A stretch of DNA of 64,000 bases from Clostridia bacterium (GCA_017467205.1 JAFTSQ010000025.1:62001-126000); one strand, 5' to 3'. Shown: positions 33,382 through 44,224, numbered from the stretch's first letter. The notes: generated by a model not told the origin, from the sequence alone. Numbers and translations are program-made.

Positions 33382-33825
33382 ATGAAAAAAATAGTAAATG
33401 AAATGAAGCTGCGCCTGCCGGCGCACAGCGTTAACGAAAGTGTTGCGCGTGCGGTGATATCCGCCTTTTGCGCAGAGCTCGACCCGACGGTTGAGGAGCT
33501 TGCCGATATTCGCTGTGCGGTGAGTGAGGCGGTAACGAACTGTATAGTTCACGCCTATCGCGGAGCGTGCGACCCTGCGAGCTGTTACGTCTACATATCC
33601 GTCCGTCTTTACGAAAACCGCGAGATATCGGTGGAAATATCCGATAACGGATGCGGTATCGAAAATATAGAGGAGGCAAGATGCCCCTTCTATACCACGG
33701 GTGGCGGCACGGAGAGGTGCGGTATGGGCTTTCTCGTTATGGAGAGCTTTACGGATAAGCTGTCCGTAAAGTCAAAGGTTGGTAAGGGAACGACCGTCCT
33801 GATGCGGAAAATACTCAGCCCGTGA
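33382..33825 (+). CDS. spoIIAB: anti-sigma F factor / serine kinase
   Basis: The 147-residue GHKL-fold kinase has the N box SEAVTNCIVHAY near residue 50, DNGCGI near residue 93 and GMGFLVMESF near residue 117. It binds and inhibits sigma F and phosphorylates SpoIIAA. The gene sits 22 bp after spoIIAA and 18 bp before sigF, the canonical order. Confidence 0.95.
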   Translation: MKKIVNEMKLRLPAHSVNESVARAVISAFCAELDPTVEELADIRCAVSEAVTNCIVHAYRGACDPASCYVYISVRLYENREISVEISDNGCGIENIEEARCPFYTTGGGTERCGMGFLVMESFTDKLSVKSKVGKGTTVLMRKILSP

Positions 33826-33843
33826 CCGTTCTTTGTGAGGACT

Positions 33844-34581
33844 ATGAACGAAAAAATAACAGTCAAAGAGCGTGTATACGACAAAAACATATCTCTTCTG
33901 CGCGCATATCGCGAGGGAGATCGGGCGGCAGGCGAGGAGCTTGCCACGCTCAACCGCCCGCTCGTTTACAGTATTGCAGGCAGATTTGTTGGAAGAGGCG
34001 CTGATATGGACGACCTGATAGAGTGCGGAAATATCGGTCTTGTCAAGGCGATAAACACCTTTGATTTTTCGCGCGAGTGCGCCTTTTCGACCTACGCCGT
34101 GCCGCTCATATTCGGCGAGATACGCCGTTTTTTGCGCGACGACGGAATAATAAAGGTATCGCGCGAGGAAAAGCGGCTCTTCGCCGTGCTTAACGCAGAG
34201 CGCGAAAGGCGGCTCTCGCTCGGTCTTGATGCAGGCGTGCGAGCTGTGGCGGAGGCTGTCGGAGTGTCGGCGGAGGATGCCGCAGGCGCTTTCTTTGCGG
34301 GCAGCGGCGTGCGGTCGCTTGAGGAGGCGGCGTTCGACGAGGAGGGCGCAACCCTCGGAAGCCTCGTTTTTGACGAGGAACAGAACGGCAAGGACTTTGA
34401 AAAAATAGCGATACGCTTTGCTATCGACAAGCTCTCGGAGGCGCATAGAAAGCTTATAACACTCAGATATTTCCGCGACCTCTCGCAAGCGCAGACGGCA
34501 AAAATCCTTGGTCTGACGCAGGTCAAGGTGTCGCGCGAGGAGAAGAAAATACTCGAGCTTTTGAGGCGTGAGCTGGCTTGA
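33844..34581 (+). CDS. sigF: forespore sigma factor F
   Basis: The 245-residue sigma-70 factor has region 2 (DMDDLIECGNIGLVKAINTFDFSRECAFSTYAVPLIFGEIRRFLRDD), region 3 and region 4 (LSQAQTAKILGLTQVKVSREEKKIL). Together with spoIIAA/AB upstream this identifies SigF, which drives early forespore transcription. Two starts compete: ATG 33844, whose GAGG is only 3 nt away, and GTG 33835. The ATG gives the usual N terminus. No spoVA genes follow; the next unit is groESL. Confidence 0.95.
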   Translation: MNEKITVKERVYDKNISLLRAYREGDRAAGEELATLNRPLVYSIAGRFVGRGADMDDLIECGNIGLVKAINTFDFSRECAFSTYAVPLIFGEIRRFLRDDGIIKVSREEKRLFAVLNAERERRLSLGLDAGVRAVAEAVGVSAEDAAGAFFAGSGVRSLEEAAFDEEGATLGSLVFDEEQNGKDFEKIAIRFAIDKLSEAHRKLITLRYFRDLSQAQTAKILGLTQVKVSREEKKILELLRRELA

Positions 34582-34635
34582 AAAATATTCCCAAAAGCCC
34601 AAATGTTAACATATTGTGAACTTTGATGAAAGCTA

Positions 34636-34698
34636 TTGATTTTTCGCCTTGCGTAGTATAGAATATAAGCGTTAGCACTCAAAACGTAGGAGTGCTAA
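34636..34698 (+). promoter_or_regulatory. groESL promoter with CIRCE operator
   Basis: TTGATT (34636-34641), 17 bp, TAGAAT (34659-34664), then a perfect CIRCE element TTAGCACTC-N9-GAGTGCTAA (34672-34698). HrcA binding here represses the operon until heat shock. Confidence 0.96.
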
Positions 34699-34813
34699 TC
34701 CGAAAAACACGGCGGCACTTGCGTGAAGTAACATTCAACAAATTCGAGTTTTTGAGTGTTCACGCCCGTGAATTATGTGCGGTCGCCACAGGCGACAGAA
34801 TGGAGGAATTATT

Positions 34814-35098
34814 ATGAAGCTTAAACCATTACTTGATAAGGTGGTTTTGAAAAAAGTAGAGGCTATGGAAACGACCAAGGCGGGAATTATTCTTCCCGAT
34901 TCGGCAAAGGAGAAGCCCGAGATATCGGTTATAGTTGCGGTAGGCCCCGGCGGATTCGTTGACGGCAAGGAGGTCGTTATGACTCTTAAAGAGGGTGAGC
35001 GCGTTATCACCGGTAAGTACAGCGGAACGACCGTCAAAATCGACGGTGTTGAATATACTATCGTAAGTCAGTCCGATATTCTTGCGGTAGTTGAATAA
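34814..35098 (+). CDS. groES: co-chaperonin GroES
   Basis: The 94-residue heptameric lid of the GroEL chamber begins MKLKPLLDKVVLKKVEAMET, has the mobile-loop region ETTKAGIILPDSAKEKP and ends with GVEYTIVSQSDILAVVE. GGAGGAATTATT precedes ATG 34814. It is the first gene after the CIRCE operator, 19 bp before groEL. Confidence 0.97.
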   Translation: MKLKPLLDKVVLKKVEAMETTKAGIILPDSAKEKPEISVIVAVGPGGFVDGKEVVMTLKEGERVITGKYSGTTVKIDGVEYTIVSQSDILAVVE

Positions 35099-35111
35099 TT
35101 TTTGGAGGTAG

Positions 35112-36746
<1,635 letters not shown>

Positions 36747-36772
36747 TAGACTGCTTCCTTTAGGCATAAACA

Positions 36773-36824
36773 AACGCAAAGGGCGATTGACTCATCGACG
36801 AGTCAATCGCTCTTTGCGTTTTAT
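36773..36824 (+). terminator. intrinsic terminator after groEL
   Basis: AACGCAAAG-GGCGATTGACTC pairs with GAGTCAATCGC-TCTTTGCGTT, followed by a short T-run. Confidence 0.85.
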
Positions 36825-36903
36825 CCCCGTTCTCGACCACTCGGCGTATGCTCATACGACTTCGGGTCGAAAACGGGGATTTCTGCTCTAAATCAAGCAG
36901 CCT
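36825..36903 (-). repeat. dispersed nested-hairpin repeat, copy C
   Basis: Arms CCCCGTTCTCGACC (36825-36838) and GGTCGAAAACGGGG (36865-36878) enclose CGTATG-ct-CATACG. On the minus strand it starts GGCTGCTTGATTTAGAGCAG, matching copy B in the same register. It lies between the convergent groEL and addB ends. Confidence 0.78.
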
Positions 36904-36919
36904 CTTGTTGTGTGAAACT

Positions 36920-39900
36920 TTATTTTCTATGTGTATTCCTGCAGATAGGCTTCATCGCGCATCGCTCGCAGGGCGAGAAGCTTTTTGATTTCATCGGCTT
37001 TGCGCTGATGTCGCCGTGGCGAATATTTTCGGCAATATCACCGACCACGTCCGAGAGCGTTTTGCAAAGCTCGCCCCATCCGTCAAGAGTATAAAGGCGT
37101 GCCTTTGAGCTTGCGTAGGGCTCGCCGTCCTTCTTGAAGCTGACGGGAAGATAGTCGGGATTCATTGCAGAAATTGACACGGGGTCGTAGAGAATCATTC
37201 CGCTGCGCTTCTGCGCGGCGCTTATTGCCGCCCTCTGCGACTCGGCGTTCGGTGAGTCGACCTTGGCGTCGGCTATTGCCGCATTCATATAAACCACGCC
37301 GGCGGGCAGGACTCTTCCGCCCTCCTTTGCGCCGAGGGAGCGACGGAACTGTTCGTTGTCGGTTTCGGTTATCGACTTGAGGTAGAGGAACATCTGCAAA
37401 TTCTTGCCCTCCTCGATATCCGAGGGGGAGAACACCTTGCTTCCCGTCTTGTAGTCGACCACTCTGACGTAAACGTCGTCGCCGTGGCAGAAGGTGTCCA
37501 CTCTGTCGATAGTTCCGTAAACGAGCGCCGTCGTATCGCCGCTTTTGAAGACCGAGGGGGCAGGGGATGCGGGGTTGCCGCTTTCAATCTTCAATTCAAA
37601 GAAGCTCGGCTCGAACTTTGAATCTTTGAACTCGTTGCAAAGATTGTCGACTATGGGCATTGCGGCGCGCTCAAGCCTCTTTAGCATAACCGAAAGCCGC
37701 GCGTCGTGCACCTCGAGCGAGTCCGCGAGCGAGTCGAGGTGGCGCTTCGCTACCTCGCTGACAACTCTTTTTCTCTCACCCTCGTCCATATCCGATATTC
37801 TCTTGCCCGCCGCTTTCGCGTCGGCGAGGAATTTTTCAAGGATTGCGTGTATGAAAGTACCCACGTTCATCGCGTTAAATTCAGCACGCTCCCCCTCGGA
37901 CAGATTAAGATTGTATTTGCAGAAGTAGGAAAGAGGGCAGGACTTATAGGTGTCAATTCGCGACTGTGTGAGCGAGAGGTCAGCGCGATAAAGCGCGGTG
38001 AGTGCATCCTCGGTGAGTGTGAGCGATTCGTTCGTTGCCGAGCCCTCGCTGACTCTCAAAAGCTCATCCTCGCCGGAGGACTCGAGCGCTCTTTTGATGC
38101 TCTCGCGGTCGCCCTCCGCCTCACCGAGCAGTGAGAGGGCGGCGGACCTTGAATATATCCTGTCCCTTACGGGAATATCCGAAATTCTTTTGACGGCAAG
38201 TCTGCCACAGCTCACCTCGCAAAGCCTGTCTATCACTTCCGCGCGGGAAATGGGGGAAAATGCAAGGTCGGAGTCCGCAAAGGTGAGGGTAACGCTCTCC
38301 TTCGCCGCCGAGAAGGCGCGCGAGAAAATGAACAGCTCGCGAGCGCTCTTCGTTTCGAGCTCGGGCTCTATCGTAAGACCTATGCTCGAAAGGAGTGCGC
38401 GGTCCTTTTCGGTGAAATAGGAGCTTTCGCCGACAGATGCGGGAAAGTGTCCATAATTGACGCCGACGAGGTAGATGTGTCGCTTGCCGAAGAGGCGAAT
38501 CATATCCGCACTTCCCGCAATAACCTCGTCGGTAAAAGCGGGAATTCTGCCGATATCCGCATCCTCAAGAATTATCTTTATCAGCTCAAGGAAGCCTTCA
38601 ACGCCTACCTCCATCTCGCCGAGCAGCTCGACGAGGTCGTCGAGCGCCTTGTAGATAAGCCTTATCAGCGAAAGCGTTTCCTTCGCTCCGGTCACGTCGC
38701 CTGACGCCGAAAGCTCGCTCGCGCGAAGCTTCAGCGACCCTTCAAGACCTATCTCGGTCAAAAACTCGACGAGCGAGGTGGCAAAGTGTCTTACCGTCCG
38801 CTTGACCGACACCTTCTCCGAAAGGCTTATGAGCGGAGCTATAACGCTCGCTCTCGTTTCGTTGATTCTGACGAGCAGCTCGTCCGCACCGTGCCTCTTT
38901 CTGTCGGTGTATCCGTCGGGATTCATATTCCATATAACCCCGTCGGTAAAGCGGCGTCCGCTTATCTGCCATTTCTCGACGTACATCTCAAATTCGTCAC
39001 ACGCCTCCCGACTAACGCCGGAAAGTCCGCATTTTATATAGGAAATAACGTCGCCTCGCTTAAAGCCGTCGCGCAGGACTGCAAACGCCGTGTATATAAG
39101 CTTTATAGCCTCAAATGAGGAGAGGTCGCGCCGCTTGGAAATGAAGAGGGGAAGGCGCGCGTCGGCAAACGCCGATTCCAAAACCGCGCCGTAGCCCTCG
39201 GTGCTTCTCATCACCACCGCAAAATCCGAATAGCTCGCACCCTCGCGCACCCGCCTTGAAATATCCGATGCGACGAAAGAGAGCTCCTCGTAAGGATTCC
39301 TTGCCTCGAAAATGCGTATCGCCTCTCCGATATCCACGTCGGACATCTCGCCCTCCGAGCGCCAAAGCAGCCTTGCCGCCTCGCTTATCGGAGTGGGCAA
39401 GTCGGCGCTCGCCTCCTCGAAGGTGACGGCGGTGTCCGCTTTAGCGCCTATGCGAACGAGCCGCTCTCTTGTGTTCTTCGTTTCGGTGTATTCGAAAAAG
39501 TCGCGCTCGCTCTTCGGAAGTAAGAGCGACACCGTCAGGTTGCACCTCTCGGCAAGGCGGGAAATTATCCTGTACTGCTCCTCGGTAAATGAGGTGAAAT
39601 CCTTGAAGAATATCTCGTAGCCCGAAAGGTAGTAGGGGTTCTCGGCAAGCTTTCTTTCGAGAAGGGAGAGCTCGTCGGAGGAGTCGGTGTATCTTTCACC
39701 GAGCAGAGATTTATAAAGGGTCATTATCAGGGAAAGGTCGGAAAGCTTTGATTTCAGCTTGCCCTCGCCGAGTATCCGCTCGCTCTGTGCCGCAGCCGCA
39801 AGCTCCTCGGGTGATATGGCAAGCGAGCGCATTTCCTTAACCGCCGCTATCTGCCGCTTAACGCTTGCCGCGCCAACGCATCTTTTTGACGAGGCGGCAT

Positions 39901-40213
39901 AAGCCGTATGCCCCGAAAGCTCGGTCAGCGTGCGCCACATAACGAGCGCTTGCTTGCCGCTCGTCAGCCGCTCCGTTCCAAGTCCGCCGAGGGCGCGGAA
40001 CGCCGTATCGGCAAGGCGGGTGAAGTTCGTTGCCTCGAAATAGAGCGGCGCGTCGTGCGGCAGATTTTTTGAAACCCACCTCTCCGCAGTAACCGTCTGT
40101 TGCTCGGGTACTATCAAAAAGCCGCGCGCGCCTGCATTGGCAACGCGCAAGACGGCGCCGTTTATCCGCGCGTCGAGGTCGGAGGCAAAGCCGCCCGTGA
40201 TTATCTTTATCAT
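36920..40213 (-). CDS. addB: AddAB helicase-nuclease subunit B, with degenerate Walker A
   Basis: The 1097-residue protein matches AddB of the AddAB double-strand-break repair enzyme: N-terminal helicase-like domains, then a RecB-type nuclease with VRVVDYKTGSK (PD-(D/E)xK lysine region, near residue 955). The iron-sulfur cysteines are in YKSCPLSYFCKY and in CERCAMKPIC (Cx2Cx5C) at the C terminus. The usual N-terminal Walker A (GxxGxGKT) reads ITGGFASDLDARI, without lysine and serine/threonine, so ATP binding by this subunit is probably lost. AddA is not in the window. Its ATG overlaps the upstream regulator stop by 4 bp (ATGA), implying coupled translation. Confidence 0.92.
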   Translation of the reverse strand: MIKIITGGFASDLDARINGAVLRVANAGARGFLIVPEQQTVTAERWVSKNLPHDAPLYFEATNFTRLADTAFRALGGLGTERLTSGKQALVMWRTLTELSGHTAYAASSKRCVGAASVKRQIAAVKEMRSLAISPEELAAAAQSERILGEGKLKSKLSDLSLIMTLYKSLLGERYTDSSDELSLLERKLAENPYYLSGYEIFFKDFTSFTEEQYRIISRLAERCNLTVSLLLPKSERDFFEYTETKNTRERLVRIGAKADTAVTFEEASADLPTPISEAARLLWRSEGEMSDVDIGEAIRIFEARNPYEELSFVASDISRRVREGASYSDFAVVMRSTEGYGAVLESAFADARLPLFISKRRDLSSFEAIKLIYTAFAVLRDGFKRGDVISYIKCGLSGVSREACDEFEMYVEKWQISGRRFTDGVIWNMNPDGYTDRKRHGADELLVRINETRASVIAPLISLSEKVSVKRTVRHFATSLVEFLTEIGLEGSLKLRASELSASGDVTGAKETLSLIRLIYKALDDLVELLGEMEVGVEGFLELIKIILEDADIGRIPAFTDEVIAGSADMIRLFGKRHIYLVGVNYGHFPASVGESSYFTEKDRALLSSIGLTIEPELETKSARELFIFSRAFSAAKESVTLTFADSDLAFSPISRAEVIDRLCEVSCGRLAVKRISDIPVRDRIYSRSAALSLLGEAEGDRESIKRALESSGEDELLRVSEGSATNESLTLTEDALTALYRADLSLTQSRIDTYKSCPLSYFCKYNLNLSEGERAEFNAMNVGTFIHAILEKFLADAKAAGKRISDMDEGERKRVVSEVAKRHLDSLADSLEVHDARLSVMLKRLERAAMPIVDNLCNEFKDSKFEPSFFELKIESGNPASPAPSVFKSGDTTALVYGTIDRVDTFCHGDDVYVRVVDYKTGSKVFSPSDIEEGKNLQMFLYLKSITETDNEQFRRSLGAKEGGRVLPAGVVYMNAAIADAKVDSPNAESQRAAISAAQKRSGMILYDPVSISAMNPDYLPVSFKKDGEPYASSKARLYTLDGWGELCKTLSDVVGDIAENIRHGDISAKPMKSKSFSPCERCAMKPICRNTHRK

Positions 40214-40764
40214 ACGTCCGCCCCCTTCAAATATTTTTCGTCTATCTTATATCCGTACTGCCGTGACGAGATTATGACCTTCTCGCCGTGGCACTCAAGC
40301 TTTTCGCGCAGGTAGTGAATGTAGACGTTTATCGCGCCTCCTGCCACCCCTTTTTTGAACGCCGAGCGTAAAAGCTCCTCTCTTGAACAGAACTCGCCGC
40401 CGCGGCAGACGAGAGCGGAAAGGATTGAAAACTCGGTTTCGGTGAGCTTTATCCTCTCGCCGTGCAGAAAAGCGGCGCGACCGTCCTCGGAAAGCGAGAG
40501 AGCCGCACCGACGGGCGCTGTGCGCGCAAGAGATATCGCCTCGCCGATGAGGAAGGGGAGAGGGAGGTCGCACTCTTCCTTGCGGCTCATTCTTATCACG
40601 CGCTTTGCGAGGGGTAAATCAAGCGCCGAGTCGCAGTCGTAAAAGCATACGTCAATACCACCCTGCCGCTCGTCAACGACGAGAAGCTCCTTTTCCTCGG
40701 AAAGCTCGAGAAATATCTTTTGATATAAATATTTGTCAGCCGTAATTATGCAAACGCGTTCCAT
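40210..40764 (-). CDS. orphan OmpR/PhoB-type winged-helix regulator with degenerate receiver
   Basis: The 184-residue protein ends in a clear Trans_reg_C domain (residues ~95-180: ERIKLTETEFSILSALVCRGGEFCSREELL, then INVYIHYLREKL and ISSRQYGYKID). The first ~85 residues look like a shrunken receiver: ICIIT-like first strand but no phosphoacceptor pocket (DVCFYDCDSALDL replaces the usual LxDxxLP). It is probably not phosphorylated, so a phosphate-independent DNA-binding role is inferred. No histidine kinase is nearby. Its stop overlaps the addB start. A consensus promoter with a palindrome at the start site lies upstream. Confidence 0.82.
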   Translation of the reverse strand: MERVCIITADKYLYQKIFLELSEEKELLVVDERQGGIDVCFYDCDSALDLPLAKRVIRMSRKEECDLPLPFLIGEAISLARTAPVGAALSLSEDGRAAFLHGERIKLTETEFSILSALVCRGGEFCSREELLRSAFKKGVAGGAINVYIHYLREKLECHGEKVIISSRQYGYKIDEKYLKGADV

Positions 40765-40777
40765 AAAGCGCCTCGGT

Positions 40778-40824
40778 TTCTAATTTATTAGAATCATTAT
40801 ACTACCGTTTTCGTCATTTGTCAA
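40778..40824 (-). promoter_or_regulatory. strong promoter of the regulator-addB operon with palindromic operator
   Basis: Minus strand TTGACA (40824-40819), 17 bp, TATAAT (40801-40796). The 16-bp palindrome TTCTAATAAATTAGAA (40778-40793, read on the minus strand) covers the expected start site. The same 16-mer is found at 51323-51338. Confidence 0.75.
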
Positions 40825-40830
40825 GCAATG

Positions 40831-40894
40831 GCAATTTTTACAATGCCGAGAGCAATTTTTGCAATTGTTTGACGTATAAGATATGTAGTATAAT
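40831..40894 (+). promoter_or_regulatory. aldolase promoter preceded by 21-bp-phased direct repeats
   Basis: GCAATTTTTACAATG (40831-40845) and GCAATTTTTGCAATT (40852-40866) match in 13 of 15 bases with a 21-bp period, two helical turns, next to TTGTTT-18-TATAAT (-10 at 40889-40894). OmpR-type proteins bind such repeats, so the divergent winged-helix regulator is a candidate binder (inference). Confidence 0.5.
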
Positions 40895-40929
40895 TGTAGA
40901 TGGAAAAAATAAAAAAGAGGAGTGCTGTT

Positions 40930-41895
40930 ATGGATAACAACATGATTTCAACCCTTTATTCGATAGGTCTTATCCCCGTAATCAAAATCGAGAATGCCGA
41001 CGATGCCGTTCCGCTTGCAAAAGCGCTTATAGACGGTGGACTCCCCGCAGCCGAGATCACCTTCAGAACCAAGTGCGCGGCTGAGGCTATCAAGAATATT
41101 ACCGACGCATATCCCGAAATGCTTGTAGGAGCGGGAACCGTGCTTACGACCGAGCAGGTTGACGCCGCAATTGCCGCAGGCTCAAAGTTCATCGTATCCC
41201 CCGGTCTTAACCCCAAGGTAACCTCCTACTGTCTTTCCAAGGGCGTGCCTATGCTCCCCGGATGCTCCAACCCCTCGGACATTGAGGCGGCGCTCGAGCT
41301 CGGACTTACCACCGTTAAGTTCTTCCCGGCAGAAGCGGCAGGCGGCCTTAAGATGCTCAAGGCTATGGCTGCACCCTACGGTCAGCTCACCTTTATGCCC
41401 ACCGGCGGCATCAATGCCGACAATCTTCTTGAGTACCTCAAGTTCAACAAGATAATAGCTTGCGGCGGCTCGTTTATGGTTAAGGATGAGCTTGTTCGCG
41501 AGAAGAAGTGGGACGAGATTACCGCTCTTACCAAGAACGCAGTTAAGACTATGCTCGGCCTTGAGTTCGTTCACATCGGAATTAACAATGAGAACGCCGA
41601 GGAGGCTATGCGCGGAGCAAAGCTCTTCGAGATGCTCTTCGGTATGCCCCTTCGCGAAACCAGCAAGTCCATCTTCGCGGGCAACAGCTTTGAGTTTATG
41701 AACCAGAAGGGCCCCGGCAGATGCGGTCATATCGGTATCGGAACTCCCTTCGTTGACAGAGCAATGGCTTATTTCAAGAGAATGGGCTTTGAGTTCGACG
41801 AGGCAAGCGTTACCTATGACGATGCAGGCAAGCCGAAGTTCGTATATTTCAAGGATGAGATTTGCGGATTTGCCATCCATCTTGTAAGAAAGTGA
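40930..41895 (+). CDS. eda: KDPG/KHG aldolase fused to a VOC-family domain
   Basis: Residues 1-~213 are the class I aldolase cutting 2-keto-3-deoxy-6-phosphogluconate into pyruvate and glyceraldehyde 3-phosphate: AEITFRT (catalytic Glu), VGAGTVLT, PGCSNPSDIEAAL, VKFFPAEAAGG with Schiff-base Lys130, and MPTGGI for phosphate. Residues ~220-321 form a glyoxalase/VOC-like module (FVHIGINNENAEEA..., GHIGIGTPFVDRAMAYFKRMG). Similar fusions occur in clostridia; the VOC role is unknown. The ATG at 40930 follows GAGGAG. It would complete the KduI/KduD route once KDG is phosphorylated; no KdgK is in the window. Confidence 0.92.
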   Translation: MDNNMISTLYSIGLIPVIKIENADDAVPLAKALIDGGLPAAEITFRTKCAAEAIKNITDAYPEMLVGAGTVLTTEQVDAAIAAGSKFIVSPGLNPKVTSYCLSKGVPMLPGCSNPSDIEAALELGLTTVKFFPAEAAGGLKMLKAMAAPYGQLTFMPTGGINADNLLEYLKFNKIIACGGSFMVKDELVREKKWDEITALTKNAVKTMLGLEFVHIGINNENAEEAMRGAKLFEMLFGMPLRETSKSIFAGNSFEFMNQKGPGRCGHIGIGTPFVDRAMAYFKRMGFEFDEASVTYDDAGKPKFVYFKDEICGFAIHLVRK

Positions 41896-41925
41896 GCTCT
41901 ATTTAGAGGTCTACCATAACCAAAA

Positions 41926-41967
41926 AATAGCGAGGTATAATTTTTGTACCTCGCTATTCGTTTTTTG
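41926..41967. terminator. terminator between aldolase and fucU (convergent)
   Basis: AATAGCGAGGTA pairs perfectly with TACCTCGCTATT, then CGTTTTTTG; A-rich on the left, so probably bidirectional. Confidence 0.88.
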
Positions 41968-41976
41968 TATTTAGAC

Positions 41977-42399
41977 CTATTCCGTCACGACGCCCTTTTT
42001 AAGAATCAGATTTGCGTACAGTGCCGATTCGCCCGTCATAATTACTGCGTAGGCGCTTTTTGCTCTTTCATAGAACTCAAATCTCTCAAGTCGCTCGATT
42101 TTTTCGTCGGTGTAGGGCTTTATCAGGTTTTCATACGCCTCCCAAATAGGAGTTTCAACCCTGTCGCCTGCGACCTTATCCATAATATAAGCGGGCTTTG
42201 CATAGGTGTCGAGCGGGAAAAGGGTCAGCATAGCCTCGACTAACTCCAAAGCACCGTGACCGTCGCATCTTACGCACCGTTTTCCAATGCTTTCTCCGGG
42301 GAAGTTGCCGTCGCCTATCACAATCTCGTCGCCGTGACCCATCTCCATCAAAATCTTTATAAGCTCGGGTGAGATGATTTTCGGTATACCCTTTAGCAT
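41977..42399 (-). CDS. fucU: L-fucose mutarotase
   Basis: The 140-residue RbsD/FucU-fold protein interconverts the anomers of L-fucose. MLKGIPKIISPELIKILMEMGHGDEIVIGDGNFP is the characteristic N terminus with the catalytic His; the C-terminal AVIMTGESALYANLILKKG carries the conserved Tyr-Asn. ATG 42399 is preferred, 8 nt from GGGGG; an in-frame ATG at 42405 is too close to it. It follows fucI by 19 bp in the same transcript. Confidence 0.93.
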   Translation of the reverse strand: MLKGIPKIISPELIKILMEMGHGDEIVIGDGNFPGESIGKRCVRCDGHGALELVEAMLTLFPLDTYAKPAYIMDKVAGDRVETPIWEAYENLIKPYTDEKIERLERFEFYERAKSAYAVIMTGESALYANLILKKGVVTE

Positions 42400-42418
42400 A
42401 AACATTTCCCCCTTCGCC

Positions 42419-44224
42419 TTATTTGCAGGTGCTCTTATACATCGGACCGTACGCCGCGCAAGCCCGATAGTCAGCCCCTTCCTTGTCCATACCAAATGCG
42501 TTCCAAGCGGCAGGGCGGAAGATTTTTTCCTCGTCGACGTTGTGCATACAAACGGGTATCCTGAGTATAGAGCAGAGGGTGATGATATCAGCACCGATAT
42601 GACCGTAGGAGATAGCGCCGTGGTTAGCGCCCCAGTTATTCATAACGTCGTAGGCGGACTTGAAAGCGCCCGTACCCGTGCATCTCGGCGCAAACCAAGT
42701 GCACGGCCAGGTGTAGTCCGTCCTCTTCCAAAGGGTGTCCGAAACCTCTTCGGGCAGCTCCACCGTCCAGCCCTCTGCTATCTGAACCACAGGACCGAGT
42801 CCCTTTACGAGATTGAGCCTTATCATAGTTGCGGGCATCTCGCATCGGGTTTCAAATCTTGAGGAATATCCGCCGCCTCTGAAATAACCGAGGTCTGCGT
42901 AATTCCAGGTAGCATTTTCGAGTATTGCCGCCTGGTCGGCTTCGGTTACCTCGTACCACGGCTTCATCGTCGGATTGCCGAGCGCATCCTTTGCCGCTCC
43001 GTTTGCATCGAGGCAGCAAGCGCCCGAATTGATAAGGTGAATAAATCCACCCGCGTCCTTTGCCTTTCCTGTGATAGAATAGCCCGTCGCCGCCTTGACG
43101 GCATCCTCGCTCCAATAGGTGCGCACGTCGGCAAACATTTGAGCGCGGTTGGTGAGCAGCTTCATAAACAGCATACCAATGCCGTTGAGGACGTCGTTTT
43201 CGGTCGCAAGGATGTACGGCTCGCGCGCACCGTTCCAGTCGAACGAGGTGTTGAGCATTGATTCCGCGAAATCGCAGTTCGGGTAAAAATCAGTCCACTG
43301 CCTCTGACCTTGGAAGCCTGCGGCGATAGCGTTATGACCCACCATTTCCTCCTCGTGTCCGCGGCGAAGGTTTGCGTTTCCGTTCATCAGGTCCTTGATA
43401 ATCACCATCATCTTGACGACGAATTCCCAATCTGCATCCTTCTCGGCTCTGGATTTCTGTAAATTCTCGGGGTTTTTATCAAATCCCTCGATGCACCGCT
43501 GTCTCGTCCACTTCAGCGCTTTTTGGTATTCCGCCTCGTCGTAAATACCCTCGCTCATACGTCTGATAATTTCCACCTCGTCGACCGATTCAACGCGCAT
43601 ACCGAGATATTCCTCGATAAATTCGGGGCTTATGATAGAGCCGCCTATTCCCATACAGATAGAGCCTATCTGCAGATAGGATTTTCCGCGCATAGTAGCT
43701 GCCGCGACGGCGGCGCGACCGAACCGCAAAAGCTTTTCTGCAACGTCATCGGGAATTTTGGTATCGGCAGCATCGCAAACGTCGTGACCGTAAATGCCAA
43801 AGGCGGGAAGACCCTTTTGCGCGTGAGTCGCCAAAACAGAGGCAAGATAAACAGCACCGGGTCTTTCGGTTCCGTTGAAGCCCCAAACAGCCTTGATGGT
43901 GTTCTTATCCATATCCATCGTTTCAGCACCGTAGCACCAGCACGGCGTGACGGTAACGGTGATATCAACGCCTGCCTTGCGGAATTTGTCCGCGCACATA
44001 GCAGCCTCGCCGACTCTGCCGATGGTGGTGTCGGCGATAATTACCTTGACGGGCTCGCCGTTTGAGTATTTAATATTTTCCCTTAAGAGATTAGCGGCGC
44101 TCCTTGCCATATTCATAGTTTGCTCCTCGAGCGATTCGCGAACGCCGAGCACACCGCGCCTTCCGTCGATTGTCGGGCGAATGCCGATTACGGGGTAGTC
44201 GCCTATGAGTCTTGATTTTGCCAT
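42419..44224 (-). CDS. fucI: L-fucose isomerase
   Basis: The 601-residue enzyme converts L-fucose to L-fuculose (and often D-arabinose to D-ribulose). Recognisable are [88 protein letters not shown] and [12 protein letters not shown], including the Mn2+-ligand acids. The start at 44224 follows GGAGAG; upstream in-frame codons have no ribosome site. Fuculokinase and fuculose-phosphate aldolase are not in the window. It is divergent from an AraC regulator that probably controls it. Confidence 0.95.
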   Translation of the reverse strand: MAKSRLIGDYPVIGIRPTIDGRRGVLGVRESLEEQTMNMARSAANLLRENIKYSNGEPVKVIIADTTIGRVGEAAMCADKFRKAGVDITVTVTPCWCYGAETMDMDKNTIKAVWGFNGTERPGAVYLASVLATHAQKGLPAFGIYGHDVCDAADTKIPDDVAEKLLRFGRAAVAAATMRGKSYLQIGSICMGIGGSIISPEFIEEYLGMRVESVDEVEIIRRMSEGIYDEAEYQKALKWTRQRCIEGFDKNPENLQKSRAEKDADWEFVVKMMVIIKDLMNGNANLRRGHEEEMVGHNAIAAGFQGQRQWTDFYPNCDFAESMLNTSFDWNGAREPYILATENDVLNGIGMLFMKLLTNRAQMFADVRTYWSEDAVKAATGYSITGKAKDAGGFIHLINSGACCLDANGAAKDALGNPTMKPWYEVTEADQAAILENATWNYADLGYFRGGGYSSRFETRCEMPATMIRLNLVKGLGPVVQIAEGWTVELPEEVSDTLWKRTDYTWPCTWFAPRCTGTGAFKSAYDVMNNWGANHGAISYGHIGADIITLCSILRIPVCMHNVDEEKIFRPAAWNAFGMDKEGADYRACAAYGPMYKSTCK

